From: a bacterium
GTDB lineage: Bacteria; Planctomycetota; Planctomycetia; Planctomycetales; Planctomycetaceae
Reading direction: 5' to 3'
DNA length: 64,000 nt
Assembly (NCBI GenBank): GCA_016124895.1
Contig: WGMU01000022.1
Span: 29,625-93,624 of the forward strand
The notes under the pieces were generated by a model. The model saw only the letters and a list, made by a program, of their open reading frames with translations. It made no database searches and had not been told where the DNA came from. Below, piece after piece: positions 43,994-53,465 of this stretch; position 1 is the first letter of the stretch; every line of letters starts with the position of its first letter. Position numbers and translations under genes: made by a program.

Positions 43994-45305
43994 CAGATTC
44001 TCCGGCGGAATTTGACCGTCGCTGGCGGAAGCCGTCGAGGCGAACCTTCAGTTCGGATTCAAAGCCGCGTTCAACCGGTCGGTAATAGCTGCGGTCGATC
44101 CCCAGGTAGTCCTGATCGACCCAGCCGTCTTCGGAACTGTGCGCGTACTGGTAACCCTCGCCGTGTCCGAGTCGTTTCGCGCCGCCATAGTGCGAGTCCT
44201 TCAGGTGCGTCGGCACAGGCAGAACCCGCCGCTGACGGACATCGTCGAGTGCCTCGTCGATCGCGACGTAGGCGGCGTTGGACTTTGGGGCGAGGGCGAC
44301 GTAAGTCGCGGCCTGCGAGAGAATAATCCGGCATTCGGGCATCCCGATAAACAGTGTCGCCTGAGCGGCCGCGTTGGCGACGACCAGCGCCTGCGGGTCC
44401 GCGTTGCCGACGTCTTCCGCCGCCGCGATGACAATCCGTCGTGCCAGAAACCGTGGGTCCTCACCGGCTTCCAGCATCCTCGCCAGCCAGTAGACCGTCG
44501 CGTCCGGATCGCTGCCGCGCATGCTCTTGATGAGGGCACTGGCCGCGTCGTAATGCGTATCGTCGTCGTACCGGATTGCCTTCTTCTGAATCGATTCCTG
44601 AGCAACCTGGAGATCGATCTCGCCCCGCTGAACAGAGTGGGCTCCAATCTCCAGCGCCGTCAGCGCCCGCCGAACGTCGCCGTCGGATACTTCTGCCAGA
44701 AACGCCAAAGCGTCGTCGGTTGCTGAAACGCCAAGCGCCCCGAGGCCTCGTTCTCGATCGGTCAGCGCCCGTCTCAGAACCGCGAGGACTTCGTCCGTGG
44801 AAACCGGCTGAAACTCAAAAACCTGGCTGCGGCTGACGAGCGGCGAGACCAGCGAAAAGAATGGATTCTCCGTCGTCGCCCCGATCAAACGCACGACACC
44901 GGATTCAACATCCGGCAGCAGCACGTCCTGCTGCGTCCGGTTGAAATGGTGGAGTTCGTCGACGAACAGCAGCGTCCGCGTGCCGTCAGCGGCGAGCCGA
45001 TCACGAGCCTGTTCGAGCAGTGCCCGCACTTCTTTGACGCCAGCTGACGCAGCGTTCAGCCGCGCGAAGACGGACTTCGTCTGTGAGGCAATCAACTCGG
45101 CCAGCGACGTTTTGCCGCAGCCTGGCGGCCCGTAAAAGATGACCGACGAAAGGCGGTCGGCTTCCAGGATCCGGCGCAGCAGTTTGCCGTCACCGAGGAA
45201 GTGTTTCTGTCCGGCAAACTCGGCGAGTGACCGTGGCCGCATTCGCGCTGCCAGTGGTTTCGCGTCTTCGAGATTGCTGGCTTCGAGTGTGTCGAACAGA
45301 CCCAT
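43986..45305 (-). CDS. rarA: Replication-associated recombination protein A (RarA/MgsA AAA+ ATPase)
   Basis: This 439-residue protein acts at stalled replication forks. It has Walker A GPPGCGKTSLAELI at about residue 59, Walker B LLFVDELHHF at about 112, sensor 1 GATTENP, and the C-terminal tetramerisation region typical of the family (CRIILSQAATYVALAPKSNAAY; LPVPTHLKDSHYGGAKRLGHG). Length matches RarA. It is downstream of the FMN-binding gene (73-base gap) and coupled to the SelL-like gene. Confidence 0.93.
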   Translation of the reverse strand: MGLFDTLEASNLEDAKPLAARMRPRSLAEFAGQKHFLGDGKLLRRILEADRLSSVIFYGPPGCGKTSLAELIASQTKSVFARLNAASAGVKEVRALLEQARDRLAADGTRTLLFVDELHHFNRTQQDVLLPDVESGVVRLIGATTENPFFSLVSPLVSRSQVFEFQPVSTDEVLAVLRRALTDRERGLGALGVSATDDALAFLAEVSDGDVRRALTALEIGAHSVQRGEIDLQVAQESIQKKAIRYDDDTHYDAASALIKSMRGSDPDATVYWLARMLEAGEDPRFLARRIVIAAAEDVGNADPQALVVANAAAQATLFIGMPECRIILSQAATYVALAPKSNAAYVAIDEALDDVRQRRVLPVPTHLKDSHYGGAKRLGHGEGYQYAHSSEDGWVDQDYLGIDRSYYRPVERGFESELKVRLDGFRQRRSNSAGESDD

Positions 45306-45378
45306 GACTGATGGCTCCTCTGACGTCGGCAGTTACGGCTTCCACGGCGATCTTAGCGGTTGATCCTGCCGTCGTAGA

Positions 45379-47655
45379 TCAATCGACTCGGATTTCCGGG
45401 CGGCCTCGACGGCGGCGAATCCAGTTGATGGCTTTCAACACGGACTTTCTACAGATGAGCGATCTTTCGAGACGTCGCTTGCCGGGGAACTCCAGCAGAA
45501 TGATCCCCGCCAGAATCGTCAGCAGTCCCTGGCCGGGAAGAATCAGCATCGTCAGGCCAGCGAGCAGAAAGACGCAGCCGGTGAAGTTCTTGATCACTCG
45601 CAGCAGAATGGCCACTGCCGGGTGCTGCTGTCGAAACGCGGTCCGCGGTCGGCATTCCGGCAGAAAGTAGTCTTCCGGGATCAGCCCCACTAGCCACGGT
45701 ACAGCCGACAGACTGCCCAGAAACATGACGACTGACCCGATCGCCAGCCATTTCAGCGCCTGTCGATTCGCGTCAGCGAAGCTGCGAAAACGGTCGAGAA
45801 TTTCCGAGACAGCAGCGTCAGGATTTTCGGAAGGCAATGGCAGCAGCCAGAGGAGAACGGTCAGCGTCAGCAGTGCGGCCGCCAGCCAGTCGCGACGTTT
45901 CCAGCGGTCACTCGATGAATTGAACCGGAGAAACTCCAGAATGGCGCCCGTCGGGCAGCCATAGTGGCAGTAGGCCATCGGCGTGATCAGCGACGCAATG
46001 AGGCCGACAGCGAAGATGCTCAACGTCGCCACTCCGGCCGCCCGCGGCACGTAAGCATCGAACGGTTCCAGATCGACCAGACTGAATGGCAGCCCGAGCA
46101 GCGTGACGATAACAGCCGCGATCAACAGTCCATACGGCAGTAACTGCAGCGCCGTCCGCAAACGGCCTCGCGGGTGCCACTGAAACGGAAGCCAGTTCCG
46201 CAGCAGTTGCTGCAGGGCTCCGTGCGGGCAAACGTGGTGGCAATAGATCTGCGTCCGACTCAGCATGGGGAAGAGCAGGGCGGAGGCTGTGACGACGGTC
46301 AGACCGAACGCGAACTGCCAAGGTACGCCACTTTGTGCCCAGCCAAACAGCGTTGCCAGCGATGTCAGAGCTCCGCACCAGAAGCCGAGCCAAACAACAA
46401 GAACAATCTGGAACACCGCCCGCAACAGTCGATGTGAACGCAGGCGAGTCAGGCCAGTCACCGCCGCAAAGACGACGATCGCCAGAATTCCGAGATCAGT
46501 CAAACCTGGCTGCCGGTGCCGCACGGCGTCCGTGGCATCTGAAGTTGCCTCGGAAGTCTCGGTCAGTGTGGCACGCTCGGCCTGCAGCGTCTGCAGATGC
46601 TCGGCGGCGGTGACCAGTCCTTCCGCAACGGCCAGACTGGTCATTGTCGCTCCGGAAACTCCTTCAACGTGTTCCGCCTGCAGGTCCATCTCCGCGAGGT
46701 CGGCGAGCGACTTCCCGTTGAACAGCGTCAGAAAGTAGTCCTCATCGCGGACGTATCCGACATACGGCTCGTTATCGAAGCTCTTCCTCACGCGGATCCC
46801 GACGACGCGGTTGTCGAGCCCGAACCCGACCAGCGTATCCGTCGGCCCCTGATAACCAATGATGGCGTCCGCGGCGGGCGTCGTCCGGAACACGTGCCCG
46901 ACCAGCGTGCCCTCGGCCGAGAGCACGTCGTACTGGCCAGGTCGATCGGACGACCAGCGCACTGACGCCGCGTTCGGGAACCAGTCGCGAACGTCGTCAG
47001 CACTCGGCGAATCTGGAAACCGCAGATTGGGAGTCTCGGGATCGTCTGCTGCCGTCGGCCGGTTGCCGCGCAGGCGAGTGATGATCGATTCGGTGATCGC
47101 CAGACTGGTCAGCGTCGCTCCAGAGACGACGTCGACGGCACGGCGTTCAGTGGCTTGGTCCCAGGTGAGCCCATTCCAGGAAGCCAGAAACTCCAGGTCA
47201 CGACGAATCAGCGCGACGTGGTCTTTCGTGTCGCGACTGCTGAGAATCGACACGGCGGCGATTCGATCGTTCGAGTCAAACGCCAGTAGCGCGTTCGTTG
47301 GCCCGGAAAACCCAACGATGCCGTCGCTGTCCGGGGAAGTCTGCAGCACGTAGCCGACTGACGTCCCGTGCGCATCGAGTACCTGCTGCGTCCGCAGTCC
47401 GGGATCAACGGCTCCCGTCTGAACCGCTTGCGGATAGAACGTCAGCAACTGATCGACTGGAATCGGCGGGAGTTCCCGTGCGGCGTTGCGAGCGAGAAAC
47501 TCACGGTGCCGCTGCCGGACGATCAGCAGCAGCGCCGCGAACATCGACAGCCGCAGAACGTGCAGCAGCAGAACGTGCCACCGTCTCCGTTGCCGCGGAA
47601 CCGGCGGCTCATCGCGAAGAACGGGCAGCGGAAACCGCGGCAGCGAGTTGCTCAT
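45379..47655 (-). CDS. Double FMN-binding / NosR-like 4Fe-4S membrane protein with C-terminal PGPGW-type domain
   Basis: This 758-residue protein has an N-terminal membrane anchor and two tandem FMN_bind domains. Each carries an SGAT motif (178-181 and 334-337), the kind of site where ApbE attaches FMN through the threonine. A polytopic region follows with two NosR-like cysteine clusters, CHHVCPHGA and CHYGCPTGA. A short two-helix domain near residues 690-740 ends in LTMLILPGQGLLTILAGIILLEFPGKR, resembling PGPGW proteins. It probably moves electrons across the inner membrane. Its ATG overlaps the stop of the FAD oxidoreductase gene (TAATG). No nosZ gene is nearby. Confidence 0.85.
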   Translation of the reverse strand: MSNSLPRFPLPVLRDEPPVPRQRRRWHVLLLHVLRLSMFAALLLIVRQRHREFLARNAARELPPIPVDQLLTFYPQAVQTGAVDPGLRTQQVLDAHGTSVGYVLQTSPDSDGIVGFSGPTNALLAFDSNDRIAAVSILSSRDTKDHVALIRRDLEFLASWNGLTWDQATERRAVDVVSGATLTSLAITESIITRLRGNRPTAADDPETPNLRFPDSPSADDVRDWFPNAASVRWSSDRPGQYDVLSAEGTLVGHVFRTTPAADAIIGYQGPTDTLVGFGLDNRVVGIRVRKSFDNEPYVGYVRDEDYFLTLFNGKSLADLAEMDLQAEHVEGVSGATMTSLAVAEGLVTAAEHLQTLQAERATLTETSEATSDATDAVRHRQPGLTDLGILAIVVFAAVTGLTRLRSHRLLRAVFQIVLVVWLGFWCGALTSLATLFGWAQSGVPWQFAFGLTVVTASALLFPMLSRTQIYCHHVCPHGALQQLLRNWLPFQWHPRGRLRTALQLLPYGLLIAAVIVTLLGLPFSLVDLEPFDAYVPRAAGVATLSIFAVGLIASLITPMAYCHYGCPTGAILEFLRFNSSSDRWKRRDWLAAALLTLTVLLWLLPLPSENPDAAVSEILDRFRSFADANRQALKWLAIGSVVMFLGSLSAVPWLVGLIPEDYFLPECRPRTAFRQQHPAVAILLRVIKNFTGCVFLLAGLTMLILPGQGLLTILAGIILLEFPGKRRLERSLICRKSVLKAINWIRRRRGRPEIRVD

Positions 47656-49925
47656 TATTTCGCGGGGAGTATCTGAATCGCGTCGGCGTGAGCGTTTCCG
47701 CCGGCACCCTCGGTCCCGATCGTGACACTCACTTCCTCGCCCGCCTTCAGCGGGAAGACACCCAGCGAAAGAAAGCCGTCATCAATCGGCGGTTTCTCCC
47801 GCATGTTGACCGTCAGCGACTTCGTGCCAGCCGACGTCGTTACTGAAACCGGAACTTTGTCGCCACGGTTTTCGTGCGGCTGGTAAGCGATCCGAATCTC
47901 CCGCGGCCCAGCACCATCGGCCTTGAACCGGAAGGTGATCGTCGACTTTGATCCGGCGCCTGCATACAGGTAGTTGTACCCAACGTATCCCTTCAAGCCT
48001 GTGCCTTCAGACCAGTTGCCGATCTTCTCTGCATCCTGATCGTCAATGACCAGGCCGGGCAGTTTCTGCGGATCGATTCCTGTCGGCGGACCGTAAGGAC
48101 CAGCCAGCGGCGGAACGTCTTTCGGAATGACAATCTCAGACGACACGGTCTCTCGTCTCGCCTTGCCCGGCAGTTCCAGCAGCTTGTTGAGTTCGTCGAG
48201 ATACCGCTCGTAGACGTCTCGCGGAGTGCAGCTCTGCAGCGTGCAGATTGACGCGGCCTTGCCGACAACCTCGCCCATCATCCCGCAGGTCTTCATCACG
48301 CGGACGGTGCCCAGGGCTTCGTGTGTGACGCTGATGCAGCGGCCGGCCATGAACAGGTTGTCGATGTTCCGTGAGTAGAAGCAGCGATACGGCACAGGGT
48401 AGCCGTAACCGCGGTCGACCCGGCGGTCGTGAACCGCGTATGAGATAAACGGGTTGTCCGGAAACTTCTCTGAGTACTGCTGCTTGGGATAGTGCAGATC
48501 GATCGACCAGGTACTGGGCACGCAGCCGTCCGGAAACTGCTTCTTCGCGACGATGTCGTCCTGAGTGAGAATCACGTCGCCCAGTAGCCGCCGCGATTCA
48601 CGCGGCCCGCCGATGTACGCAATCCAGGTGAGCAACGCATTAGGATGGTCCTTCGCGCCGTCCCGGTTCTTCATGGCGTTAAAAGCGCCGAAGACCGCGC
48701 GCAGGTTCCAGTCGCGAATCGCCTCGGCGCCACCGATGGGATCCTTGTCGAAGCCGCTTTCCCAGAACCACTGGCCATGAAAATCGCGCGGGTAGGGAAA
48801 GTCCATCATCTGCAGATCGAGTGCCCAGGGAGTTTCCGGGAACGTCGTCGACTGCTCGGCGTTCGTCCACGCCCACATATTGCTCATGCCCATCCGGCCT
48901 TCAGCCGTCATATCCCAGTCAGCGTTGGCGAGATAGCCAATCGTGCCGTGTCCGGTGCAGTCGGAAAAGAGTTTACCGGTAAACATCCGTTGTTCGCTTG
49001 TCCGCGTATCGAACGCATGCACCGCGACGATGCGGTCGTCGAGCGTTTCAACCTTCCAGGCGTGGTTGTTGAGGAACAAATCGATGTTCTTCTCTGCCCG
49101 GACAAGCGCTTCCTTCTGCTCGTCGCCGAACTCTTCGTAAGTGCCGGGCGATTTCTTTGCGTGGTCAGCGAACTCTTCAATGATCTCGCCAATCCGCGGA
49201 TATTTGCCGCGGCGAATCAGCCCCTGCGCCCAGACGCGGACCTCGCTGGACCCATTGCCACCGAGCACCGGCCGGTCCTGAATCAGTGCGACTCTGCAGC
49301 CCATTCGCGCCGCCGAGATTGCTGAGCCCATCCCCGAGTAGCCACCGCCGATCACCACCAGGTCGTACGGTCCGGCCTCGATCGGTTTCTCAGTCAGTCC
49401 CAGCAGTTCGCGACGCCAGCCGGGCAGAATCTTCCCCTCATTGGGCGGCTGAAGGTCGAGGTCCTTCGTGAAGAGGATCGCGTCGCAGCGGCCGTCGAAG
49501 CCGGTCAGGTCGTGCAGCGCCAGTTCGACCTGCGTCCTCGAAATCCCGACCGTTCCGCCGTCCTGCCAGAACCAGTCGGCCGATTTCGTGCCGAATGTCT
49601 CTTTCAACGGCTGCCCGTTGATGAGCAGTTCAAAGCGTCCCGGCGCTCCGGGAGCCTTCCAGTGAGCCACCCAGTCCTTTGTGCGGACAAAGACGCGATA
49701 CGTGCCCGTTGCCGGGAATTCGACGATCGCTGTCGCGTCCTTCACCGCCTGACCGAGGCCGTGGGCGAGCAGGTACGGCGAACCCATCTGCTCGATGAAC
49801 TGCGTATCGAGATTCCAGCCGCCGTGGCTGGAGAAGCTTTCGGCTTCGACGAGGACAGATTGCCCAAACGCCGGTACGACAGAAGCCAGCGCGGCGAACA
49901 TGACAAACAGTGAAAAAGGCTTCAC
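47655..49925 (-). CDS. Exported FAD-dependent oxidoreductase (FAD_oxidored / xanthan-lyase-like)
   Basis: This protein of about 756 residues has a signal peptide, an N-terminal carbohydrate-binding-like beta domain (VLVEAESFSSHGGWNLDTQF), an FAD domain with VVIGGGYSGMGSAISAARMG, the GGNGSSEVRVW signature of FAD_oxidored (PF12831), and a C-terminal golvesin-like beta domain. These flavoproteins are common in planctomycetes and are thought to act on polysaccharide-derived compounds. I chose GTG 49925 because GGAG lies 7 bases upstream and the signal peptide starts at once; ATG 49994 would add 23 residues. It is coupled to the FMN/NosR-like gene. Confidence 0.82.
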   Translation of the reverse strand: MKPFSLFVMFAALASVVPAFGQSVLVEAESFSSHGGWNLDTQFIEQMGSPYLLAHGLGQAVKDATAIVEFPATGTYRVFVRTKDWVAHWKAPGAPGRFELLINGQPLKETFGTKSADWFWQDGGTVGISRTQVELALHDLTGFDGRCDAILFTKDLDLQPPNEGKILPGWRRELLGLTEKPIEAGPYDLVVIGGGYSGMGSAISAARMGCRVALIQDRPVLGGNGSSEVRVWAQGLIRRGKYPRIGEIIEEFADHAKKSPGTYEEFGDEQKEALVRAEKNIDLFLNNHAWKVETLDDRIVAVHAFDTRTSEQRMFTGKLFSDCTGHGTIGYLANADWDMTAEGRMGMSNMWAWTNAEQSTTFPETPWALDLQMMDFPYPRDFHGQWFWESGFDKDPIGGAEAIRDWNLRAVFGAFNAMKNRDGAKDHPNALLTWIAYIGGPRESRRLLGDVILTQDDIVAKKQFPDGCVPSTWSIDLHYPKQQYSEKFPDNPFISYAVHDRRVDRGYGYPVPYRCFYSRNIDNLFMAGRCISVTHEALGTVRVMKTCGMMGEVVGKAASICTLQSCTPRDVYERYLDELNKLLELPGKARRETVSSEIVIPKDVPPLAGPYGPPTGIDPQKLPGLVIDDQDAEKIGNWSEGTGLKGYVGYNYLYAGAGSKSTITFRFKADGAGPREIRIAYQPHENRGDKVPVSVTTSAGTKSLTVNMREKPPIDDGFLSLGVFPLKAGEEVSVTIGTEGAGGNAHADAIQILPAK

Positions 49926-50202
49926 GAGAGACTCCACAGTACGAACCAGAACAGCCAACGGCAGGATGATATCGCTCACTGCTGACCGCTGCACGTCGCC
50001 GCAGTTCGCTTGCTTCTGCGATAAGCCCTGCAGTTCGTCCGTCTTCGTCTGCTGCTGTCTACGTTGCGGGAATTGTTCCGGCTGCTCTGCGTCGCCTGGC
50101 CTGCGAGACTCGTAACCTGCTGAAAATCTTCAACGCAAAACCGGTCTGGTCTCCAGGCGGCAACGGCTCCGTCCCGTCAGGGAGTGCATTCGAGGTTCGA
50201 CG

Positions 50203-50685
50203 TTAACAGTTCAGGGAGAGTCTCCTGCGGGAACGTCCAGTTCGAAACTGCGTCCAGTGGATGACGATGATCAGGAGGGCCATGAACGGGACAGCTCTGA
50301 GTGGAGCTTCGGGCCAGAAGAGACCCCAGTGTGCTTCGCACCGGCAGACTGGAAACAGCCAGAGGTATGGAGTGAGTAGCTGTTTCTGCAGAGAGTCTGC
50401 AGCGAAGTGGAGCAGTCCGCCGGTGAGCAGACCGGTCATTGCAGTGTTTCTCAATGTTCGGTCTGAGAAAAGCTGAGTCATCAGCCAGCAGGCAATGGCG
50501 TAGCCGATGGGGGTGTGCATTGGCATGACGAAGTCATACGTTCCGGGAAAGATGATGTAGAAGGGGCGAGTGAGCAGGTCCGGCAGCAGAACGCCAGCCA
50601 GGAGCATCAGACGCAGAGCCGTACGGTCTCGCAGTGGCAAAACCACGACGTAGCCGGATGCCAGATGGGTGACGAGGTCAGGCAT
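50203..50685 (-). CDS. YdjM-type membrane-bound metal-dependent hydrolase family protein
   Basis: This 160-residue membrane protein has the pattern of the LexA-binding/YdjM group (PF04307). It opens with a conserved His (MPDLVTHLASGYVV), has a buried Asp in LLAGVLLPDLLTRP, HTPIGYAIACWL, and GGLLHFAADSLQKQL. These histidines and aspartates within helices are the putative metal ligands. The enzymatic role is poorly defined. It is 20 bases downstream of the small membrane protein gene and probably belongs to the RuvC transcript. Confidence 0.8.
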   Translation of the reverse strand: MPDLVTHLASGYVVVLPLRDRTALRLMLLAGVLLPDLLTRPFYIIFPGTYDFVMPMHTPIGYAIACWLMTQLFSDRTLRNTAMTGLLTGGLLHFAADSLQKQLLTPYLWLFPVCRCEAHWGLFWPEAPLRAVPFMALLIIVIHWTQFRTGRSRRRLSLNC

Positions 50686-50705
50686 AGGAAGCAGCAGGCT
50701 GCGGG

Positions 50706-51227
50706 TCAGCAGTCGAGGTGCAGAGGGTCGGGCGGGCAGCGTTCTTCAATCGCAAAACGGCGCGTCTCGAAACGAAAGTGGCGGAGCAGCAGTATGCCAA
50801 CCCAGAAGGTGGGGATTACCGAAATCCAGATCTTGGCGTGGCGGCCGCGAGCGACGCGATATCGGGCGGACTCGACCAGGCCGTTCCAAGGCGTTCCTGG
50901 CGGCGCCGGTTGAAACGTACCTCGGACGTAGATGAAGTGCCCAGTATCGTCCGGACTGAGATCACCGCTGACTCGAAGACGAAAGCCACACGAGTTGACG
51001 ACGAAAAAGCCCGGCTCAACGGATTCGAGAATGGGTTCGTCGCCGATTTTGATTTCGTGCCCTGCGTATGCGGCCGGATTCCGCATCACTTCGATGAAGT
51101 CTGGATCCGGATCTGAATACCAGGACCACCAACCGAGAATGAGAATCGCCGCTGCAGAAGTGGCCGCATGGAAGATTCTACGGTGGCCGGTGACGTCATG
51201 GCGAGGTATTGTCGCAGTTCGGCTCAT
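50706..51227 (-). CDS. Two-helix membrane protein of unknown function
   Basis: This 173-residue protein has a transmembrane helix at about residues 22-37 and another near 137-153. Between them lies an extracytoplasmic domain of about 95 residues (VMRNPAAYAGHEIKIGDEPI; FIYVRGTFQPAPPG) that looks like a small OB-fold-type beta domain. The family was not recognised. Its ATG overlaps the RuvC stop by 4 bases, so it is translationally coupled to ruvC. Confidence 0.7.
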   Translation of the reverse strand: MSRTATIPRHDVTGHRRIFHAATSAAAILILGWWSWYSDPDPDFIEVMRNPAAYAGHEIKIGDEPILESVEPGFFVVNSCGFRLRVSGDLSPDDTGHFIYVRGTFQPAPPGTPWNGLVESARYRVARGRHAKIWISVIPTFWVGILLLRHFRFETRRFAIEERCPPDPLHLDC

Positions 51228-51739
51228 GCCAGCGTCCTGACGCTGTGGAAATGGCAAAGGGCGACGGCGGAGGCGTCTGCGACATCGTTGGGTTCCAGCA
51301 GTTTCGTCATCCGCAGTTCGTGCTGGATCGCGTGCTGCACCTGCTCTTTGGTCGCCCGGCCGCTGCCAGTCAGCAGTTTCTTGATCTGCCGCGGCGTGTA
51401 GTGAACGACGGGAATCTTCTGATCGGCGGCGGCCAGCAGGATAACGCCGCGGGCGTGCGCCATCAGGATGGCTGTTTTCGGATGTGCGACGTGCGAGAAG
51501 ACCTGCTCGATCGCCATCACCGACGGTGCGTACTCGGTGATGACTTCCCGCAGACCGGTTGATATCTCGCGGACGCGTTCCGCCAGAGCGAACTTCGGCG
51601 TCGAGTTGATGACGCCGCCCTCTCGCAGTTTCGGCCCGCGCGAGCCAATCTCCAGTACGGCGTAGCCTGTCCGGTTGAGCCCTGGGTCGACGCCGAGGAC
51701 TCGGACGGGGAGCTGAGATGAGGCGGCGGGTTCGATCAT
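51224..51739 (-). CDS. ruvC: Crossover junction endodeoxyribonuclease RuvC
   Basis: This 171-residue protein cuts Holliday junctions. The acidic catalytic residues are D18 in GVDPGLNRTGYA, E78 in AIEQVF, and the C-terminal pair in DVADASAVALCH. The length with the ATG at 51739 equals typical RuvC; an upstream ATG at 51778 would add 13 residues. No ruvA or ruvB gene is adjacent. It lies downstream of cysS on the same strand, with a 114-base gap. Confidence 0.92.
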   Translation of the reverse strand: MIEPAASSQLPVRVLGVDPGLNRTGYAVLEIGSRGPKLREGGVINSTPKFALAERVREISTGLREVITEYAPSVMAIEQVFSHVAHPKTAILMAHARGVILLAAADQKIPVVHYTPRQIKKLLTGSGRATKEQVQHAIQHELRMTKLLEPNDVADASAVALCHFHSVRTLA

Positions 51740-51853
51740 GTCGTGTTTTGTCTGACGCAAAGACGCAGAGCAACACAAAGGTTCTGAAGATTTGAGGCTG
51801 GTTCAGTCAGCTTTCCATTTCTTTGCGATCCTTTGCGCCTTAGCGTCAGAGAG

Positions 51854-53428
51854 TCAGTCCCTCCGCCAACCGGTGCCGTCCGGCCGGTCTTCGAGCGTGA
51901 TGTTGAGGGCGGTCAGGCCGTCTCGGATCTGGTCGGCAATGACAAAATTCTTCTCCTTGCGGCAGGTCGCTCGCAGGCTGATCAGCAGCTCCATCAGTCC
52001 GTTCGCGAGTTCGTTGTCACCACCGCCAGTCGTTTCGATTGGTTTGTGGAAGACGCCCAGCAGGCCAGCGAGTTCTTTCAGCAGAGTCATCGCTGACGTT
52101 AGAGCAGTGACGTTTGTTGCGTCGGATTTGCCTTCAGCTTCCAGCTTCGTGGAGTTGATGAAGCCATTGATTGTTTTCCGCAGGTCGAACAACACGCCCA
52201 CGGCGCCGCCGGTGTTGAAGTCGTCGTCCATGCAGTCGAGATAGCGGTCGCGAAGTAATTTCAGCTCGGCAAACAGCTCTGCTGGCTGGCCGTCGAGCGG
52301 TGCGGACAGCTCGCGTGTCGTCGACACTTGCAGGTCGTAGAAGTTCTGGCCGGTGATGCGTTCGTAGGTCTCGATCAAGCGATACAGCGTGTCGAGCGAC
52401 TTGCCAACTTCAGCGATGCGTTCGTCGCTGAAGTCGATTGGGCTGCGGTAGTGCGTCGCCAGCAGGAAGAAGCGGACTGTCTCGGGATGATGCTTCGAGA
52501 AGACGGCCGTCTTGACGGATTCAGCGCCGGCCGAGCCCGCCAGCTTGTTCGCCATCTGCGCTGCCTGGTCTGCCGTCGCGTCAGCCGGAGCGGTGTCACC
52601 ATGCCGGTCGTGCTGGCCGCCGACCTTGCCCGCCTGGCCGCTGGCCTGCATCAGGCCGTTGTGCAGCCAGTACTTCGCGAACGGTTTGCCGGTGCAGCAT
52701 TCGGACTGAGCAAGTTCGTTTTCATGGTGCGGAAACAGCAGGTCGAGCCCGCCACCATGAATGTCGAACGTATCACCCAGGTATTTACCGCTCATCGCCG
52801 AACATTCGATGTGCCAGCCTGGCCGGCCAGGTCCCCAGGGACTGTCCCACGCAGGTTCGCCTGCTTTCGAGGACTTCCACAGAGCAAAGTCGGCGGGATT
52901 CTCCTTGGCGTCGTTCGCTTCGACACGCGTCCCGGCGAGCACCTCGCTGATGCTGCGCCCGCTGAGCTTGCCGTAATCGTCGTCGGATTCCGTGCGGAAG
53001 TAGACGTCGCCGTTAAGAGGGTACGCGTGCCCCTTCTCGATCAGCCGGCTGATCATGTCGAGCATCTCGGGGATATGCTCGGTCGCGTACGGAAAGCGGT
53101 CGATCGTGTCGACGCCCATCAACTGCAGGTTGTCGAAGTAGTCTTCGGTCATCTCCTTCGCAAGGTCGGTCACGTCGCGGCCGAGATCCCGCGCCTTGTT
53201 GATCAGCTTGTCGTCGACGTCGGTGATGTTGACGATCCAGGTGACGTCGTAACCGCTGTAGGTCAGATACCGTTTGACTGTGTCGAAGATGACCGGCCCG
53301 ACCATGTGACCGATATGCGCCGGCTTGTAGACCGTCGGCCCGCAGAGATACATGCCGACCTTGCCGGGATGAACGGGCTCGAAGTTTTCTTTGGTTCGCG
53401 TCAGTGTGTTGTAGATGCGGAGGGGCAT
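51854..53428 (-). CDS. cysS: Cysteinyl-tRNA synthetase with insertion and degenerate KMSKS motif
   Basis: This 524-residue class I synthetase is clearly CysRS: the start MPLRIYNTLTRTKENFEP, zinc Cys in YLCGPTVY, the HIGH motif in PAHIGHMVG, WHIECSAMS, and GGGLDLLFPHHENELAQSE. After NGLMQ there is an insertion of about 35 Gly/Ala/Gln/Asp-rich residues (about 262-294). Where KMSKS is expected the sequence reads K295-L-A-G-S299, followed by the normal HHPETVRFFLLATHYRSPIDF. The second lysine of the motif is therefore missing. The ATG at 53428 fits the family start. It is downstream of ispF by 37 bases. Confidence 0.9.
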   Translation of the reverse strand: MPLRIYNTLTRTKENFEPVHPGKVGMYLCGPTVYKPAHIGHMVGPVIFDTVKRYLTYSGYDVTWIVNITDVDDKLINKARDLGRDVTDLAKEMTEDYFDNLQLMGVDTIDRFPYATEHIPEMLDMISRLIEKGHAYPLNGDVYFRTESDDDYGKLSGRSISEVLAGTRVEANDAKENPADFALWKSSKAGEPAWDSPWGPGRPGWHIECSAMSGKYLGDTFDIHGGGLDLLFPHHENELAQSECCTGKPFAKYWLHNGLMQASGQAGKVGGQHDRHGDTAPADATADQAAQMANKLAGSAGAESVKTAVFSKHHPETVRFFLLATHYRSPIDFSDERIAEVGKSLDTLYRLIETYERITGQNFYDLQVSTTRELSAPLDGQPAELFAELKLLRDRYLDCMDDDFNTGGAVGVLFDLRKTINGFINSTKLEAEGKSDATNVTALTSAMTLLKELAGLLGVFHKPIETTGGGDNELANGLMELLISLRATCRKEKNFVIADQIRDGLTALNITLEDRPDGTGWRRD

Positions 53429-53465
53429 GATTCGCTGAGGGCTGAGAGGCAAGGGACGAGGGAAT

